From NCBI RefSeq assembly GCF_014645235.1, contig NZ_BMLM01000001.1, positions 992,001-1,056,000 of the forward strand: DNA of 64,000 bases. Reading direction: 5' to 3'. The DNA is from Agrococcus terreus. GTDB taxonomy: Bacteria > Actinomycetota > Actinomycetes > Actinomycetales > Microbacteriaceae. The notes under the pieces are model-generated. The model was not told the DNA's origin and made no database searches. It saw only the letters and a list, made by a program, of their open reading frames with translations. Shown one piece after another: positions 1 to 8,777 of this stretch (the first letter of the stretch is position 1; each line of letters opens with the position of its first letter). The position numbers were made by a program, and so were the translations under genes.

Positions 1-483
1 GAGCACGAAGTCCATCGCCTCGCCGATCTTCAGCCAGGGCGCGCCGACGGGCGCGCACAGCAGCGCGGGACGGACGTCGGGCACGGCGTAGGAGTCCCCC
101 GGGTGGTACAGCGCCTCGTTCACGAGCACGCCGAGGTTGTCGACCACGGGGATGGAGGAGTGGATGACGGCGTGCTGCCCGCCGAGGAAGCGCAGTCGGA
201 ACGGTCCGGCGGTCACGCGCTCGCCCGCCTCGACCGCGCGCACGTCGAAGCCCTCCGCGGCGCGGGCCACGCCCTCCGGGCCGTAGATGGGCACGTTCGG
301 GTTGGTCCCGCGGAGCGCCCGCAGGTGCTCGGCGTCCCAGTGGTCGGCGTGCTCGTGGGTGATGACGATCGCGACGACGCCCGTCGGGGCGAGCGGGCCC
401 GTCTGGTTGCCCGGGTCGATCACGAGCCGCTGCCCCTCCTCCTCGAGGACGAGGCAGGCGTGGGCATGCTTGGTGACGCGCAT
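1..483 (-). CDS. MBL-fold metallo-hydrolase, 3' end cut off by window edge
   Basis: A metal-dependent hydrolase of the metallo-beta-lactamase fold. The 161 visible codons begin at an ATG and run off the left edge, so the C-terminus is missing. Residues 43-48 are HEHADH, the HxHxDH zinc-ligand motif, and a later YHPGDS carries the usual next acidic/His ligand region. The start is supported by a TAGGGT box 6 nt upstream with no Shine-Dalgarno, which suggests a leaderless transcript. The gene is divergent from the lipid kinase at 691, and a long palindrome lies between them. The fold is clear; the substrate cannot be told, although UlaG-like lactonases and related phosphodiesterases share this layout. 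Confidence 0.85.
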   Translation of the reverse strand, partial: MRVTKHAHACLVLEEEGQRLVIDPGNQTGPLAPTGVVAIVITHEHADHWDAEHLRALRGTNPNVPIYGPEGVARAAEGFDVRAVEAGERVTAGPFRLRFLGGQHAVIHSSIPVVDNLGVLVNEALYHPGDSYAVPDVRPALLCAPVGAPWLKIGEAMDFVL

Positions 484-489
484 GCGGTC

Positions 490-495
490 ACCCTA
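490..495 (-). promoter_or_regulatory. Putative -10 box of a leaderless MBL-hydrolase transcript
   Basis: TAGGGT on the minus strand, then 6 nt, then the ATG at 483. No Shine-Dalgarno is present. Transcription would begin at or next to the A of the start codon. Inferred from spacing only. Confidence 0.5.
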
Positions 496-532
496 CGCCC
501 GCCCTCCGGCCACCGGGTGAGCGTGTCGCTCC

Positions 533-601
533 ACCCGCACATGTGCAGGAAACGGCTGTTCTGGCATGCGCATGGCAACCCTTTCCTGCACATGTGCGGG
601 T
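533..601. repeat. Long palindrome with perfect 20-bp arms between divergent genes
   Basis: Arms 533-552 and 582-601 are exact reverse complements over 20 bp, separated by a 29-nt loop. Each arm itself contains the palindrome GCACATGTGC, and the loop contains CATGCGCATG. The element lies between the divergent starts at 483 and 691, so it is not at the 3' end of either gene and is badly placed for a terminator. An operator or a REP-like element is more likely; the function is unknown. Confidence 0.85.
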
Positions 602-678
602 CGCCGCCGCGCGGACGAGCGGTGCGGGGCCGAGGGCGGGTCGCGGGGCGGATGCGCGGGGCGCGGGCCAGGCAGCCG

Positions 679-684
679 TAGGGT
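679..684 (+). promoter_or_regulatory. Putative -10 box of a leaderless lipid-kinase transcript
   Basis: TAGGGT followed by CGTGCC and the GTG start at 691. The arrangement mirrors the minus-strand TAGGGT-N6-ATG of the divergent neighbour. No Shine-Dalgarno is present. Confidence 0.5.
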
Positions 685-690
685 CGTGCC

Positions 691-1593
691 GTGCACGTCG
701 TGGTCGCCTCGAACCCCGCAGCCCGGTTCGGACGATCGGGCGAGGTGGGCGCGCGCGTCGCGGCCCGCGTCGCGGAGCTCGGCCACGAGGTGACGCACGT
801 CGCGGCGGCCGACGCGCGCGGCCAGCTCGAGCAGACGCGCTTCGCGATGATCCGCGGCGACGCGCTCGTCGCCGTCGGCGGCGACGGCATGGTGCACGTC
901 GCGCTGCAGGTGGTCGGCGGCACCTCGAAGCCGCTGCTCGTCGTGCCCGCCGGCAGCGGCAACGACCTCGCCGAGGCCCTCGGCATCCGCTCGGTCGAGC
1001 AGGCGATCGACGGGCTCGAGGCCGCGCTCGCCGCCCGCCCCGAGCGCATCGACCTCGTGCGCATCGAGCATCCCGAGGGCGTGGCGCTCGCGGCCGGCAT
1101 CGTGTCGGTCGGCTTCGACGCCGACGTCACGGTGCGGTCGTCCCGGATGCGCCGCGTGCCGAGCCGCGTCCGCTACGAGGCGGCGATCGTCGCGACGCTG
1201 CTGCGCCTGCGCCACCGCAGCTTCCGCGTCCGCATCGACGGGGGAGCGGAGCGCACCTGGCGCACCGTCATCGCCGCGGTCGCCAACAACCGCACGCTCG
1301 GCGGCGGCATCCCGCTCGCGGCGAGCGCCTCGATGCGCGACGGCCTGCTCACGGCGGTCTTCGCCGACGAGCTCCGCTACCCGGCGTTCCTGCGCCTGCT
1401 CGTGCGTGCGCTGCGCGGCACGCACCAGTCGGATCCGCGGGTGACGACGATCGACTGCGAGACGGTCGAGCTCGCGAGCGACGAGGAGGTCGTCGTGTGC
1501 GCCGACGGCGAGGTCGTGGGGCGCCTGCCCGTGCGCTGCTCGACCATGCCGGGCGCGCTGCGGGTGCTGCTGCCGGTGCCCTCCGGCGCGTGA
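691..1593 (+). CDS. Diacylglycerol/lipid kinase family protein
   Basis: An ATP-dependent lipid kinase of the DAGK catalytic (DgkB/YegS-like) family, 300 aa, the normal family length. The nucleotide-binding GGDG motif is in VAVGGDGMVH (about residues 63-72), followed by the conserved PAGSGNDLAE segment (about 88-97). The C-terminal beta-sandwich region is complete. It would phosphorylate diacylglycerol or a related lipid at the membrane and recycle it into phospholipid synthesis. The GTG start at 691 sits 6 nt after a TAGGGT box. It is transcribed alone, and tRNA-Glu follows. The family is certain; the exact lipid substrate is inferred. Confidence 0.88.
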   Translation: MHVVVASNPAARFGRSGEVGARVAARVAELGHEVTHVAAADARGQLEQTRFAMIRGDALVAVGGDGMVHVALQVVGGTSKPLLVVPAGSGNDLAEALGIRSVEQAIDGLEAALAARPERIDLVRIEHPEGVALAAGIVSVGFDADVTVRSSRMRRVPSRVRYEAAIVATLLRLRHRSFRVRIDGGAERTWRTVIAAVANNRTLGGGIPLAASASMRDGLLTAVFADELRYPAFLRLLVRALRGTHQSDPRVTTIDCETVELASDEEVVVCADGEVVGRLPVRCSTMPGALRVLLPVPSGA

Positions 1594-1709
1594 TCCTGCG
1601 GCGCATCGAGGCGCCGGAGGCGCGCTCGACGGCCCGACGTCCGCTCGATTTGGCGCACGCTCGGATCGTGTGCCACACTATCCAGGTTGCTTCCGCAGGG
1701 AAGCGGCAA

Positions 1710-1782
1710 GGCCCCATCGTATAGCGGCCTAGTACGCTGGCCTCTCACGCCGGTAACGCGGGTTCGAATCCCGCTGGGGTCA
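1710..1782 (+). tRNA. tRNA-Glu (anticodon CTC)
   Basis: A 73-nt cloverleaf. The 7-bp acceptor stem pairs GGCCCCA with TGGGGTC, including one G-U pair. The anticodon stem is CTGGC/GCCGG around the loop CCTCTCAC, with anticodon CTC at 1744-1746. The T arm is GCGGG-TTCGAAT-CCCGC. The discriminator is A1782, and the following bases are CCT, so the terminal CCA is not fully encoded. A strong stem-loop follows directly. Confidence 0.95.
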
Positions 1783-1788
1783 CCTGAT

Positions 1789-1821
1789 CGAAGCCCCCGC
1801 CCTCCACGGGCGGGGGCTTCG
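1789..1821 (+). terminator. Terminator after tRNA-Glu
   Basis: A perfect 14-bp stem (1789-1802 with 1808-1821) and a 5-nt loop, starting 7 nt after the tRNA. There is no T-tract, as is common in high-GC actinobacteria. Confidence 0.8.
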
Positions 1822-1943
1822 TCGCGTCCGGGCCAGGCCGTCGAGGACGGCCCGCCGCGGCACCCCCCTGTTCGCCGACGTCATCGGATGCGCACAGGCA
1901 CGCTCGGGAGGATGGCCGGCGGACCCCACGAGAGGAGCCCACC

Positions 1944-2432
1944 ATGCAGTGCCCTACCGACGGCACCACCCTCACCATGAGCGAGCGCAGCGGCATCGAG
2001 ATCGACTACTGCCCGCAGTGCCGCGGCATCTGGCTCGACCGCGGCGAGCTCGACAAGATCCTCGAGCGCGCCGAGCAGCAGGCGCCCGCAGCGCCGCAGG
2101 CCCAGCAGGGCGAGCCCGCCTACGGCCAGCCGGTGCCGTACGGCCAGCAGGCGCAGGCGCCGCAGGCGCCCTACGGCCAGCAGCCCGACCAGCAGCCGTA
2201 CGGCCAGCAGCAGCCCTACGGCCAGCCCCAGTGGGACCAGCGGCAGGGCGACCACCGGCAGGGGTCGTCGGGCGGCCTCGGTGCCGTCGCCGACAAGCTC
2301 CTGAACGAGGTGCAGAAGCGCGCGCAGGGCGATCGCCGCTACGACGACCGCCGCTACGACGACCGCTACGACCCGCGCTACGACCAGCGTCGCCGCTCGA
2401 AGGGCGGCTGGCTGGGCGACATCCTGGGCTGA
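1944..2432 (+). CDS. TFIIB-type zinc-ribbon protein with Gln/Tyr/Gly-rich tail
   Basis: A 162-aa protein. The first 40 residues are a zf-TFIIB ribbon: C3-P-T-D6, then C23-P-Q-C26, then RGIWLDRGELDKI. Position 6 is Asp where many family members have Cys, a substitution I recall from this subfamily. Residues about 50-110 are low complexity with repeats of YGQ, PYGQQ and QAPQAP. The last 50 residues are Arg/Tyr/Asp-rich (DDRRYDDRY) and end in a GGWLGDILG-like tail. GAGAGGAG precedes the ATG at normal Shine-Dalgarno spacing. The role is unknown; the ribbon plus disordered charged tail suggests protein or RNA binding (inference). Confidence 0.8.
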   Translation: MQCPTDGTTLTMSERSGIEIDYCPQCRGIWLDRGELDKILERAEQQAPAAPQAQQGEPAYGQPVPYGQQAQAPQAPYGQQPDQQPYGQQQPYGQPQWDQRQGDHRQGSSGGLGAVADKLLNEVQKRAQGDRRYDDRRYDDRYDPRYDQRRRSKGGWLGDILG

Positions 2433-2442
2433 GCGGCAGCCG

Positions 2443-3429
2443 TCAGCCGACGAGGCCGAGCTCGCGCACCTGCGCGCGCTCGGCCTCGAGCTCGTCGACG
2501 GAGGCGCGCACCTGCGCCGCGACGTCGGCGTCCAGCTCGAGTCCCTCGACGATCGACCACGCGCCGTCGGCGCACGTGACGGGGAACGACGACACGAGCC
2601 CCTCCGGCACGCCGTAGGCGCCGGTCGAGACGACCGACATCGAGGTCCAGTCGCCCTCCGGGGTGCCGCGCAGCCAGTCGCGCGCGTGGTCGATCGTGGC
2701 GCTCGCGGCGGAGGCGGCCGACGACGAGCCGCGCGCGGCGATGATCGCCGCGCCGCGCTGCGCGACGGTCGGCACGAACGACTCGCGCACCCACGAGCGC
2801 TCCACGAGCTCGGTCGCGGGCGTGCCCGCCACGGTCGCGTGCGTGAGGTCGGGCACCTGCGTGGCGGAGTGGTTGCCCCACACGGTCATCCGGCGGATGT
2901 CGGCGACGCGCGCGCCGGTGCGGGCGGCGAGCTGCGCGAGCGCGCGGTTGTGGTCGAGGCGCGTGAGCGCGGTGAAGCGCTCGCGCGGGATGTCGGGCGC
3001 GGCCGAGGCGGCGATGAGCGCGTTCGTGTTCGCCGGGTTGCCGGTGACGACGATCCGGATGTCGTCGCCCGCCGCATCCTGCAGCGCCCGGCCCTGCTCG
3101 GTGAAGATCGCGCCGTTCGCGGCGAGCAGGTCGCCGCGCTCCATGCCCGGCCCGCGCGGCCGGGCGCCGACGAGCAGCGCGAGGCTCGCGCCCGAGAAGG
3201 CGGTCGCGGCGTCGTCGCTCGTCTCGACGTCCTCGAGCAGCGGCAGCGCGGCGTCCTGCAGCTCCATCACGACGCCCTCGAGCGCCTGCATCGCCTGCGG
3301 CACCTCGAGGATGCGCAGCCGCACGGGCACGTCGGGCCCGAGCAGGTCGCCCGCGGCGATCCGGAAGAGCAGCGCGTAGCCGATCTGGCCCGCGCCGCCG
3401 GTGACGGCGACGTCGACGGGGGAGGTCAT
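2443..3429 (-). CDS. mdh: Malate dehydrogenase
   Basis: NAD-dependent oxidation of malate to oxaloacetate in the TCA cycle. At 328 aa it matches the 327-330 aa actinobacterial class. The Rossmann motif [10 protein letters not shown] is at residues 11-20, and the catalytic region [11 protein letters not shown]...[11 protein letters not shown] contains the active-site His. The start at 3429 ([10 protein letters not shown]) is chosen over an upstream in-frame ATG at 3459, because the upstream part is Arg-rich and GAGGAT lies 6 nt before 3429, either as a -10 box or as a Shine-Dalgarno GAGGA. It is monocistronic, convergent with the zinc-ribbon gene and downstream of corA on the same strand. Confidence 0.95.
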   Translation of the reverse strand: MTSPVDVAVTGGAGQIGYALLFRIAAGDLLGPDVPVRLRILEVPQAMQALEGVVMELQDAALPLLEDVETSDDAATAFSGASLALLVGARPRGPGMERGDLLAANGAIFTEQGRALQDAAGDDIRIVVTGNPANTNALIAASAAPDIPRERFTALTRLDHNRALAQLAARTGARVADIRRMTVWGNHSATQVPDLTHATVAGTPATELVERSWVRESFVPTVAQRGAAIIAARGSSSAASAASATIDHARDWLRGTPEGDWTSMSVVSTGAYGVPEGLVSSFPVTCADGAWSIVEGLELDADVAAQVRASVDELEAERAQVRELGLVG

Positions 3430-3481
3430 GCGGCCATCCTCGCGCCGTCGCCTGCGCACCGCCAGGGAGCGCCGGGACGCC

Positions 3482-4480
3482 TCAGAGCCAGTGCTTGCGC
3501 TTGAACGCGACGTAGAGGCCGACGGCGAAGACCAGCATGAGCAGCAGCGCGAACGGGTAGCCGAGCGCCCAGTGCAGCTCGGGCATCGCGCGGAAGTTCA
3601 TGCCGTAGACGCCGGCGATCAGCGTCGGCGCGAACAGGATCGCCGCCCAGCTGGTGACGCGCTTCACCTGCTCGCCCTGCTCGAACGAGCGCTCGGCGAG
3701 CGCCTCCATGTGCTCGTTCTGCCGTTCGGCGACGCGCGCCGCCTGCAGCTGCAGCATCCCCTGCACGAGCGCGTGCTGCGCCTCGAGCCGGGTCGCGGCG
3801 CGCTGCACGTGGTCGGCGACGTCGCGCACGTGGCGGCGCAGCTCCGCGTCGTCCTCGGGCACGGCGGCGCCGAACCGGACGACGACGTCGGCGAGCGGCT
3901 CGGCGAGCCGCGCGAGCCGCGCGACCTGCCGGAGCGCCCGGTACGACTCCTCGGCGGCGGGCGGCGCGTCGCCGAGCGCGCGCTCCTCGAGCGCCTGCGC
4001 GTCGTCGTCGAGCGCCTCGGCGCGCTCGAGCACCTCGTCGCCCACGGCGTCGAGCACCGCGTGGACGACGGCGCCGGGGGAGGGGCGGAGGTCGCCGTCG
4101 GCGGCCACCGCGCGCTCGCGCACGCCGTCGATCCAGGCCGCGCCCGCCTCGCCCCACGTCGCCGTCACGACCCAGGCGGGCGCGGCGACGACGTGCACCT
4201 CCTGCGGCGGGCCGTCGCCGTCGGGCCGGTGCAGCACGAGGTAGCGCACGTCGCCGTAGGGCTCGAGCTTCGTGCGCTGGCCGCGCGCGGCGATGTCCTC
4301 GACGAGCAGCGCGTGCAGCCCGAGCTCCGCGGCGACCGCCGCGAGCTCGCCCTCGGAGGGGTCGACGAGGTCCACCCAGGCGAAGCCGCCGCGGTCGGCG
4401 GCGGCCTCCTGCAGCCGCTCGAGCGGCACGTCGGCGTCGACGCCGCCGTCCGCGCCGTGCACCGTCGCCGCGCGGATCAC
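3482..4480 (-). CDS. corA: CorA-family magnesium/divalent-cation transporter
   Basis: A cytoplasmic-membrane channel for Mg2+ or similar divalent cations. The 332-aa protein has a long soluble N-terminal domain and two C-terminal membrane helices. The signature YGMNF, which forms the pore entrance, is at about residue 292 between the helices, and the protein ends with a basic KRKHWL tail. The start at GTG 4480 ([12 protein letters not shown]) fits the family length; longer readings add Arg-rich sequence that looks non-coding. It is divergent from leuC. A 10-bp inverted repeat (4485-4494 and 4567-4576) flanks the shared promoter region. Confidence 0.87.
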   Translation of the reverse strand: MIRAATVHGADGGVDADVPLERLQEAAADRGGFAWVDLVDPSEGELAAVAAELGLHALLVEDIAARGQRTKLEPYGDVRYLVLHRPDGDGPPQEVHVVAAPAWVVTATWGEAGAAWIDGVRERAVAADGDLRPSPGAVVHAVLDAVGDEVLERAEALDDDAQALEERALGDAPPAAEESYRALRQVARLARLAEPLADVVVRFGAAVPEDDAELRRHVRDVADHVQRAATRLEAQHALVQGMLQLQAARVAERQNEHMEALAERSFEQGEQVKRVTSWAAILFAPTLIAGVYGMNFRAMPELHWALGYPFALLLMLVFAVGLYVAFKRKHWL

Positions 4481-4562
4481 CGCGGTCTCGTCAGGTCGCC
4501 CACGCGTGCATCGTACGACCGTCCGGGACGGGTGCACGGGAATGCCGGCACGGCCCCGCGCG

Positions 4563-4568
4563 TAGACT
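4563..4568 (+). promoter_or_regulatory. Putative -10 box of the leu-mur-ddl operon
   Basis: TAGACT lies 45 nt upstream of the leuC ATG, leaving room for a short leader with the GGGAGAGGG ribosome-binding site. No T-box, leader peptide with Leu codons, or attenuator was recognised in the leader. Confidence 0.4.
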
Positions 4569-4613
4569 GACGAGACGGCCGCGCGAGCGGCGCGTGAGCG
4601 TGGGAGAGGGCTG

Positions 4614-6059
4614 ATGGGACGGACGCTGGCAGAGAAGGTGTGGGACGACCACGTCGTCGTCAAGGGCGAGGACGGCGCCCCCGACCTCATCTACATCGAC
4701 CTGCACCTCGTGCACGAGGTGACGAGCCCGCAGGCCTTCGACGGCCTCCGGCAGGCCGGCAGGCAGCTCCGTCGCGTCGACCTCACGGTCGCGACGGAGG
4801 ACCACAACACCCCGACGCTCGACATCGACAAGCCCATCCAGGACCCGACGAGCCGCAAGCAGATCGAGACGCTGCGCGCCAACGCCGCCGAGTTCGGCGT
4901 GCGCCTGCACTCGCTCGGCGACGCCGAGCAGGGCATCGTGCACCTCGTCGGTCCGCAGCTGGGCCTGACGCTCCCCGGCGTCACGGTCGTCTGCGGCGAC
5001 TCGCACACCTCGACGCACGGCGCGTTCGGCGCGATGGCCTTCGGCATCGGCACGAGCGAGGTCGAGCACGTCATGGCCACGCAGACGCTGCCGCTCAAGC
5101 CCTTCAAGACGATGGCGATCACCGTCGAGGGCGAGCTGCGCCCGGGCGTCACGGCGAAGGACATCATCCTCGCCGTCATCGCCAAGATCGGCACCGGCGG
5201 CGGCGCCGGCTACGTCTTCGAGTACCGCGGCAGCGCGATCCGCGCCCTCTCCATCGAGGGCCGCATGACCATCTGCAACATGTCGATCGAGGCGGGCGCG
5301 CGCGCCGGCATGGTCGCGCCCGACGAGACGACCTTCGCCTACGTCAAGGACAAGCCGCACGCGCCGAAGGGCGCCGACTGGGACGCGGCCGTCGAGCACT
5401 GGAAGACGCTCCCGACCGACGACGACGCCGTCTTCGACGCCGAGGTCTTCATCGACGCCTCCGAGCTCGAGCCCTTCGTCACCTGGGGCACGAACCCCGG
5501 CCAGGGCGCCTCGCTCTCGGCCTCCGTGCCCGACCCGGCGTCGTTCGCCGACCCGACCGAGCGCGCCGCCGCCGAGCGCGCCCTCGAGTACATGGACCTC
5601 GAGCCCGGCCGACCGCTGAAGACCATCCCGGTCGACACCGTCTTCATCGGCTCGTGCACGAACTCCCGCATGGAGGACCTCACGGCCGCCGCCGACATCA
5701 TCCGCGGCAAGCAGAAGGCGGAGGGCGTGCGCGTCCTCGTCGTGCCGGGCTCCGCCCGCGTCCGCCTCGAGGCGGAGGCCGCCGGCCTCGACAAGGTCTT
5801 CACCGACTTCGGCGCCGAGTGGCGCTTCGCCGGCTGCTCGATGTGCCTCGGCATGAACCCCGACCAGCTCGCCCCCGGGGAGCGCTGCGCCTCCACCTCG
5901 AACCGCAACTTCGAGGGCCGCCAGGGCAAGGGCGGCCGCACGCACCTCGTGTCGCCGCTCGTCGCCGCCGCCACCGCCATCCGCGGCACGCTCTCGAGCC
6001 CATGGGACCTGGCGCAGGACGCAGAGGTCGCCGCCTTCGCGACCGGAGAGGACGCCTGA
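4614..6059 (+). CDS. leuC: 3-isopropylmalate dehydratase large subunit
   Basis: With LeuD it isomerises 2-isopropylmalate to 3-isopropylmalate in leucine synthesis. The protein is 481 aa, full length for LeuC. The aconitase-superfamily landmarks are present: [12 protein letters not shown] near the N-terminus, [12 protein letters not shown], the cluster-ligand Cys in FIGSCTNSR, and the pair of Cys in [10 protein letters not shown] that complete the 4Fe-4S site. It has a GGGAGAGGG ribosome-binding site. It is the first gene of a seven-gene overlapping operon, and its TGA shares one base with the leuD ATG. Confidence 0.98.
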   Translation: MGRTLAEKVWDDHVVVKGEDGAPDLIYIDLHLVHEVTSPQAFDGLRQAGRQLRRVDLTVATEDHNTPTLDIDKPIQDPTSRKQIETLRANAAEFGVRLHSLGDAEQGIVHLVGPQLGLTLPGVTVVCGDSHTSTHGAFGAMAFGIGTSEVEHVMATQTLPLKPFKTMAITVEGELRPGVTAKDIILAVIAKIGTGGGAGYVFEYRGSAIRALSIEGRMTICNMSIEAGARAGMVAPDETTFAYVKDKPHAPKGADWDAAVEHWKTLPTDDDAVFDAEVFIDASELEPFVTWGTNPGQGASLSASVPDPASFADPTERAAAERALEYMDLEPGRPLKTIPVDTVFIGSCTNSRMEDLTAAADIIRGKQKAEGVRVLVVPGSARVRLEAEAAGLDKVFTDFGAEWRFAGCSMCLGMNPDQLAPGERCASTSNRNFEGRQGKGGRTHLVSPLVAAATAIRGTLSSPWDLAQDAEVAAFATGEDA

Positions 6060-6667
6060 TGGAGAAGATCAGCACCCTGACGGGGCCGCTCGTCCCGCTC
6101 GAGCGCTCGAACGTCGACACCGACCAGATCATCCCCGCGGTGTTCCTCAAGCGCGTCACGAAGACGGGCTACGACGACGCGCTCTTCCACTCGTGGCGCC
6201 AGGACCCGGAGTTCGTGCTCAACCAGGAGCCCTACAAGCACGGCGGCGTCCTCGTCGTCGGCCACGACTTCGGCACCGGCTCGAGCCGCGAGCACGCCGT
6301 CTGGGCGCTCCGCGACTTCGGGTTCACCGCCGTGCTCGGCCCGCGCTTCGGCGAGATCTTCCGCGGCAACGCCGGCAAGCAGGGCCTGCTCGTCGGGCAG
6401 ATCAGCGACGAGGCGAAGGAGGCCCTCTGGGCCGTCGCCCGCGCGAACCCCGGCGCCGAGATCACCGTCGACCTCGAGACCCGCACGGCGACCGCCGGCG
6501 GCGTCGCGCACGACTTCCAGATCGACGACTACACTCGCTGGCGCCTGCTGGAGGGGCTCGACGACATCGCCCTGACCCTCCGGGACGAGGACGCGATCGC
6601 CGCGTTCGAGGCGAAGCGACCCAGCTGGCTGCCGCAGACGCTGCCGGTGGAGCGAGGAGCCCAGTGA
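6059..6667 (+). CDS. leuD: 3-isopropylmalate dehydratase small subunit
   Basis: The swivel-domain partner of LeuC, 202 aa, the normal length. It opens with a Thr/Gly-Pro-Leu-Val-Pro-Leu segment followed by [14 protein letters not shown], and has the conserved [17 protein letters not shown] substrate-recognition loop. The start overlaps the leuC stop (TGATG), and the end overlaps the murA start (GTGA). This implies translational coupling across the junction from amino-acid synthesis to cell-wall synthesis. Confidence 0.98.
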   Translation: MEKISTLTGPLVPLERSNVDTDQIIPAVFLKRVTKTGYDDALFHSWRQDPEFVLNQEPYKHGGVLVVGHDFGTGSSREHAVWALRDFGFTAVLGPRFGEIFRGNAGKQGLLVGQISDEAKEALWAVARANPGAEITVDLETRTATAGGVAHDFQIDDYTRWRLLEGLDDIALTLRDEDAIAAFEAKRPSWLPQTLPVERGAQ

Positions 6668-8025
6668 ACCTGACCGAGTTCTCGAAGAGCGCCGGCGCAG
6701 CCGTCGGCATGGACGTCGACACGCTCGTCATCCGCGGCGGCAAGCCCCTGCAGGGGCGCATCACCATGAAGGGCGCGAAGAACCTCGTCACGAAGGCGAT
6801 GGTGGCCTCGCTGCTCGCCGACAGCCCGAGCGAGCTTCGCAGCGTGCCGCAGATCAGCGACGTGCGGGTCGTCCAGGGCCTCCTGGAGCTGCACGGCGTC
6901 ACCGTCGACCGCGACGGCGACACCCTCCGCTTCGACCCGTCGAACGTGCGCACCGCGCACGAGACGTCGATCAACGCGCACGCGGGCTCCAGCCGCATCC
7001 CGATCCTGTTCTGCGGCCCGCTGCTGCACCAGCTCGGCGAGGCCTTCATCCCCGACCTCGGCGGCTGCCACATCGGCGACCGGCCGATCGACTTCCACCT
7101 CGAGGTGCTGCGCAACTTCGGCGCCGTCGTCGAGAAGCTGCCCTCGGGCATCCGGATGTCGGCCCCCAACGGCCTGCACGGCGCGAAGATCGCGCTGCCC
7201 TACCCCTCGGTCGGCGCGACCGAGCAGGTGCTGCTCGGCGCCGTGCGCGCGAAGGGCCGCACCGAGCTGACGAACGCGGCGGTCGAGCCGGAGATCCTCG
7301 ACCTCATCGCGATCCTGCAGAAGATGGGCGCCGAGATCCAGGTCGACACCGACCGCACGATCCGCATCGAGGGCGTCGACAAGCTCGTCGGCTACCGCCA
7401 CACGGCGCTGTTCGACCGCAACGAGGCCGCCTCCTGGGCGTGCGCGGCGCTCGCCACCGGCGGCGACGTGTTCCTCGAGGGCGCCCGCCAGCCCGAGATG
7501 ACGACGTTCCTCAACGTGTACCGGAAGGCCGGCGGCGCGTTCGAGATCGAGGACGACGGCATCCGCTTCTGGCACCCCGGCGGCGACCTCAAGCCCGTCG
7601 TCGTCGAGACCGACGTGCACCCCGGCTTCATGACCGACTGGCAGCAGCCGCTCGTCGTGGCGCTCACGAAGGCCACCGGCATCTCGATCGTCCACGAGAC
7701 CGTCTACGAGCAGCGCTTCGGCTTCACGGAGGCGCTCGTCGAGATGGGCGCGCAGATCCAGATCCACACCGACTGCCTCGGCAGCCACGCGTGCCGCTTC
7801 GGCGCCCGCAACTACCAGCACTCCGCCGTCATCGCCGGCCCCGTGGAGCTCCACGGCGCCGACGTGACCGTGCCCGACCTGCGCGGCGGCTTCAGCCACC
7901 TCGTGGCGGCGCTCACGGCCGACGGCACGAGCCGCATCTCGAACGTCGGGATCATCGCCCGGGGCTACGAGCGCTTCATCGAGAAGCTCACGACCCTCGG
8001 CGCGGACTTCGACGTGGAGGGCTGA
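6664..8025 (+). CDS. murA: UDP-N-acetylglucosamine 1-carboxyvinyltransferase
   Basis: The first committed step of peptidoglycan synthesis: transfer of enolpyruvate from PEP to UDP-GlcNAc in the cytoplasm. The protein is 453 aa. The Lys-Asn pair of the active site is in [10 protein letters not shown] (K39, N40). The PEP-binding and fosfomycin-target Cys is C135 in GGCHIGDRP, so the enzyme should be fosfomycin-sensitive at this residue, unlike mycobacterial MurA with Asp. The chosen start is GTG 6664, which overlaps the leuD stop. ATG 6709 is an alternative that would remove a 15-residue lead-in. It sits in the leuCD-plsC-gpsA-ddl operon. Confidence 0.95.
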   Translation: MNLTEFSKSAGAAVGMDVDTLVIRGGKPLQGRITMKGAKNLVTKAMVASLLADSPSELRSVPQISDVRVVQGLLELHGVTVDRDGDTLRFDPSNVRTAHETSINAHAGSSRIPILFCGPLLHQLGEAFIPDLGGCHIGDRPIDFHLEVLRNFGAVVEKLPSGIRMSAPNGLHGAKIALPYPSVGATEQVLLGAVRAKGRTELTNAAVEPEILDLIAILQKMGAEIQVDTDRTIRIEGVDKLVGYRHTALFDRNEAASWACAALATGGDVFLEGARQPEMTTFLNVYRKAGGAFEIEDDGIRFWHPGGDLKPVVVETDVHPGFMTDWQQPLVVALTKATGISIVHETVYEQRFGFTEALVEMGAQIQIHTDCLGSHACRFGARNYQHSAVIAGPVELHGADVTVPDLRGGFSHLVAALTADGTSRISNVGIIARGYERFIEKLTTLGADFDVEG

Positions 8026-8777
8026 TGGGGCTGCCCGGCAAGCCGCCGAAGCCGGAGCGATCCGGCATCTACCCCGCCCTCGCGGCCGTCGTCGTGCCCT
8101 CGATCGAGGGCATGGCGCGGCTGCGGATCACCGGCCACGAGCACATCCCGGCGACGGGCGCGTTCGTGCTCTCGCCCAACCACTACAGCGAGATCGACCC
8201 GCTCGTGATGGCGGTCGCGATCTGGCGCTCGGGCCGGGTGCCGCGCTTCATGGCGAAGGCGAGCCTGTGGAAGGTGCCGATCGTCGGGCGGATCCTCACG
8301 GCGGCCGGGCAGATCCCGGTCGAGCGCGCCGGGCGCTCCTCCCACGGCGAGCCGATGGCCGCCGCGCGGCAGGTCGTCGCCGACGAGCTCGGCGTCATCA
8401 TCTACCCCGAGGGCTCGCTCACCCGCGACCCCGACCTGTGGCCCATGCGCGGCAAGACGGGCGCCGTGCGCATGGCGCTCGAGGCCGGCGTGCCGCTCAT
8501 CCCGGCCGCCCACTGGGGCACGCAGCACCTCATGCCCCGCTACGGCAAGGGCATCCGGCCCTTCCCCCGGAAGACGATCGACATCCGCTTCGGGCCGCCC
8601 GTCGACCTGTCGGCGTTCGCGGGCAAGCGCGACCAGGCGTCGATGGCCGCCGCGACCGACGTCGTGATGGCGCGCATCGCGGGGCTCCTGGGCGAGCTGC
8701 GCGGCGAGGAGCCGCCGGCCGAGCGCTGGGACCCGACGCAGCGCGGGCAGACGGAGACGGGCCGCTTCGATGGCTGA
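8025..8777 (+). CDS. plsC: 1-acyl-sn-glycerol-3-phosphate acyltransferase
   Basis: Acylates lysophosphatidic acid to phosphatidic acid at the membrane. At 250 aa it has the PlsC/LPLAT motifs: NHYSEIDPL (the HX4D catalytic motif), a GQIPVERAGR block and YPEGSLTRD. The start overlaps the murA stop (TGATG), and the 3' end overlaps gpsA by 8 bp. Placing PlsC beside GpsA joins glycerol-3-phosphate supply with its acylation. Related actinobacterial proteins may acylate other lipids, so the substrate is inferred. Confidence 0.9.
   Translation: MGLPGKPPKPERSGIYPALAAVVVPSIEGMARLRITGHEHIPATGAFVLSPNHYSEIDPLVMAVAIWRSGRVPRFMAKASLWKVPIVGRILTAAGQIPVERAGRSSHGEPMAAARQVVADELGVIIYPEGSLTRDPDLWPMRGKTGAVRMALEAGVPLIPAAHWGTQHLMPRYGKGIRPFPRKTIDIRFGPPVDLSAFAGKRDQASMAAATDVVMARIAGLLGELRGEEPPAERWDPTQRGQTETGRFDG

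Noticed and set aside
4481-4613. T-box or Leu-rich leader peptide in front of leuC
   Set aside because: No T-box sequence, no specifier stem, and no short ORF with Leu-codon runs was seen.
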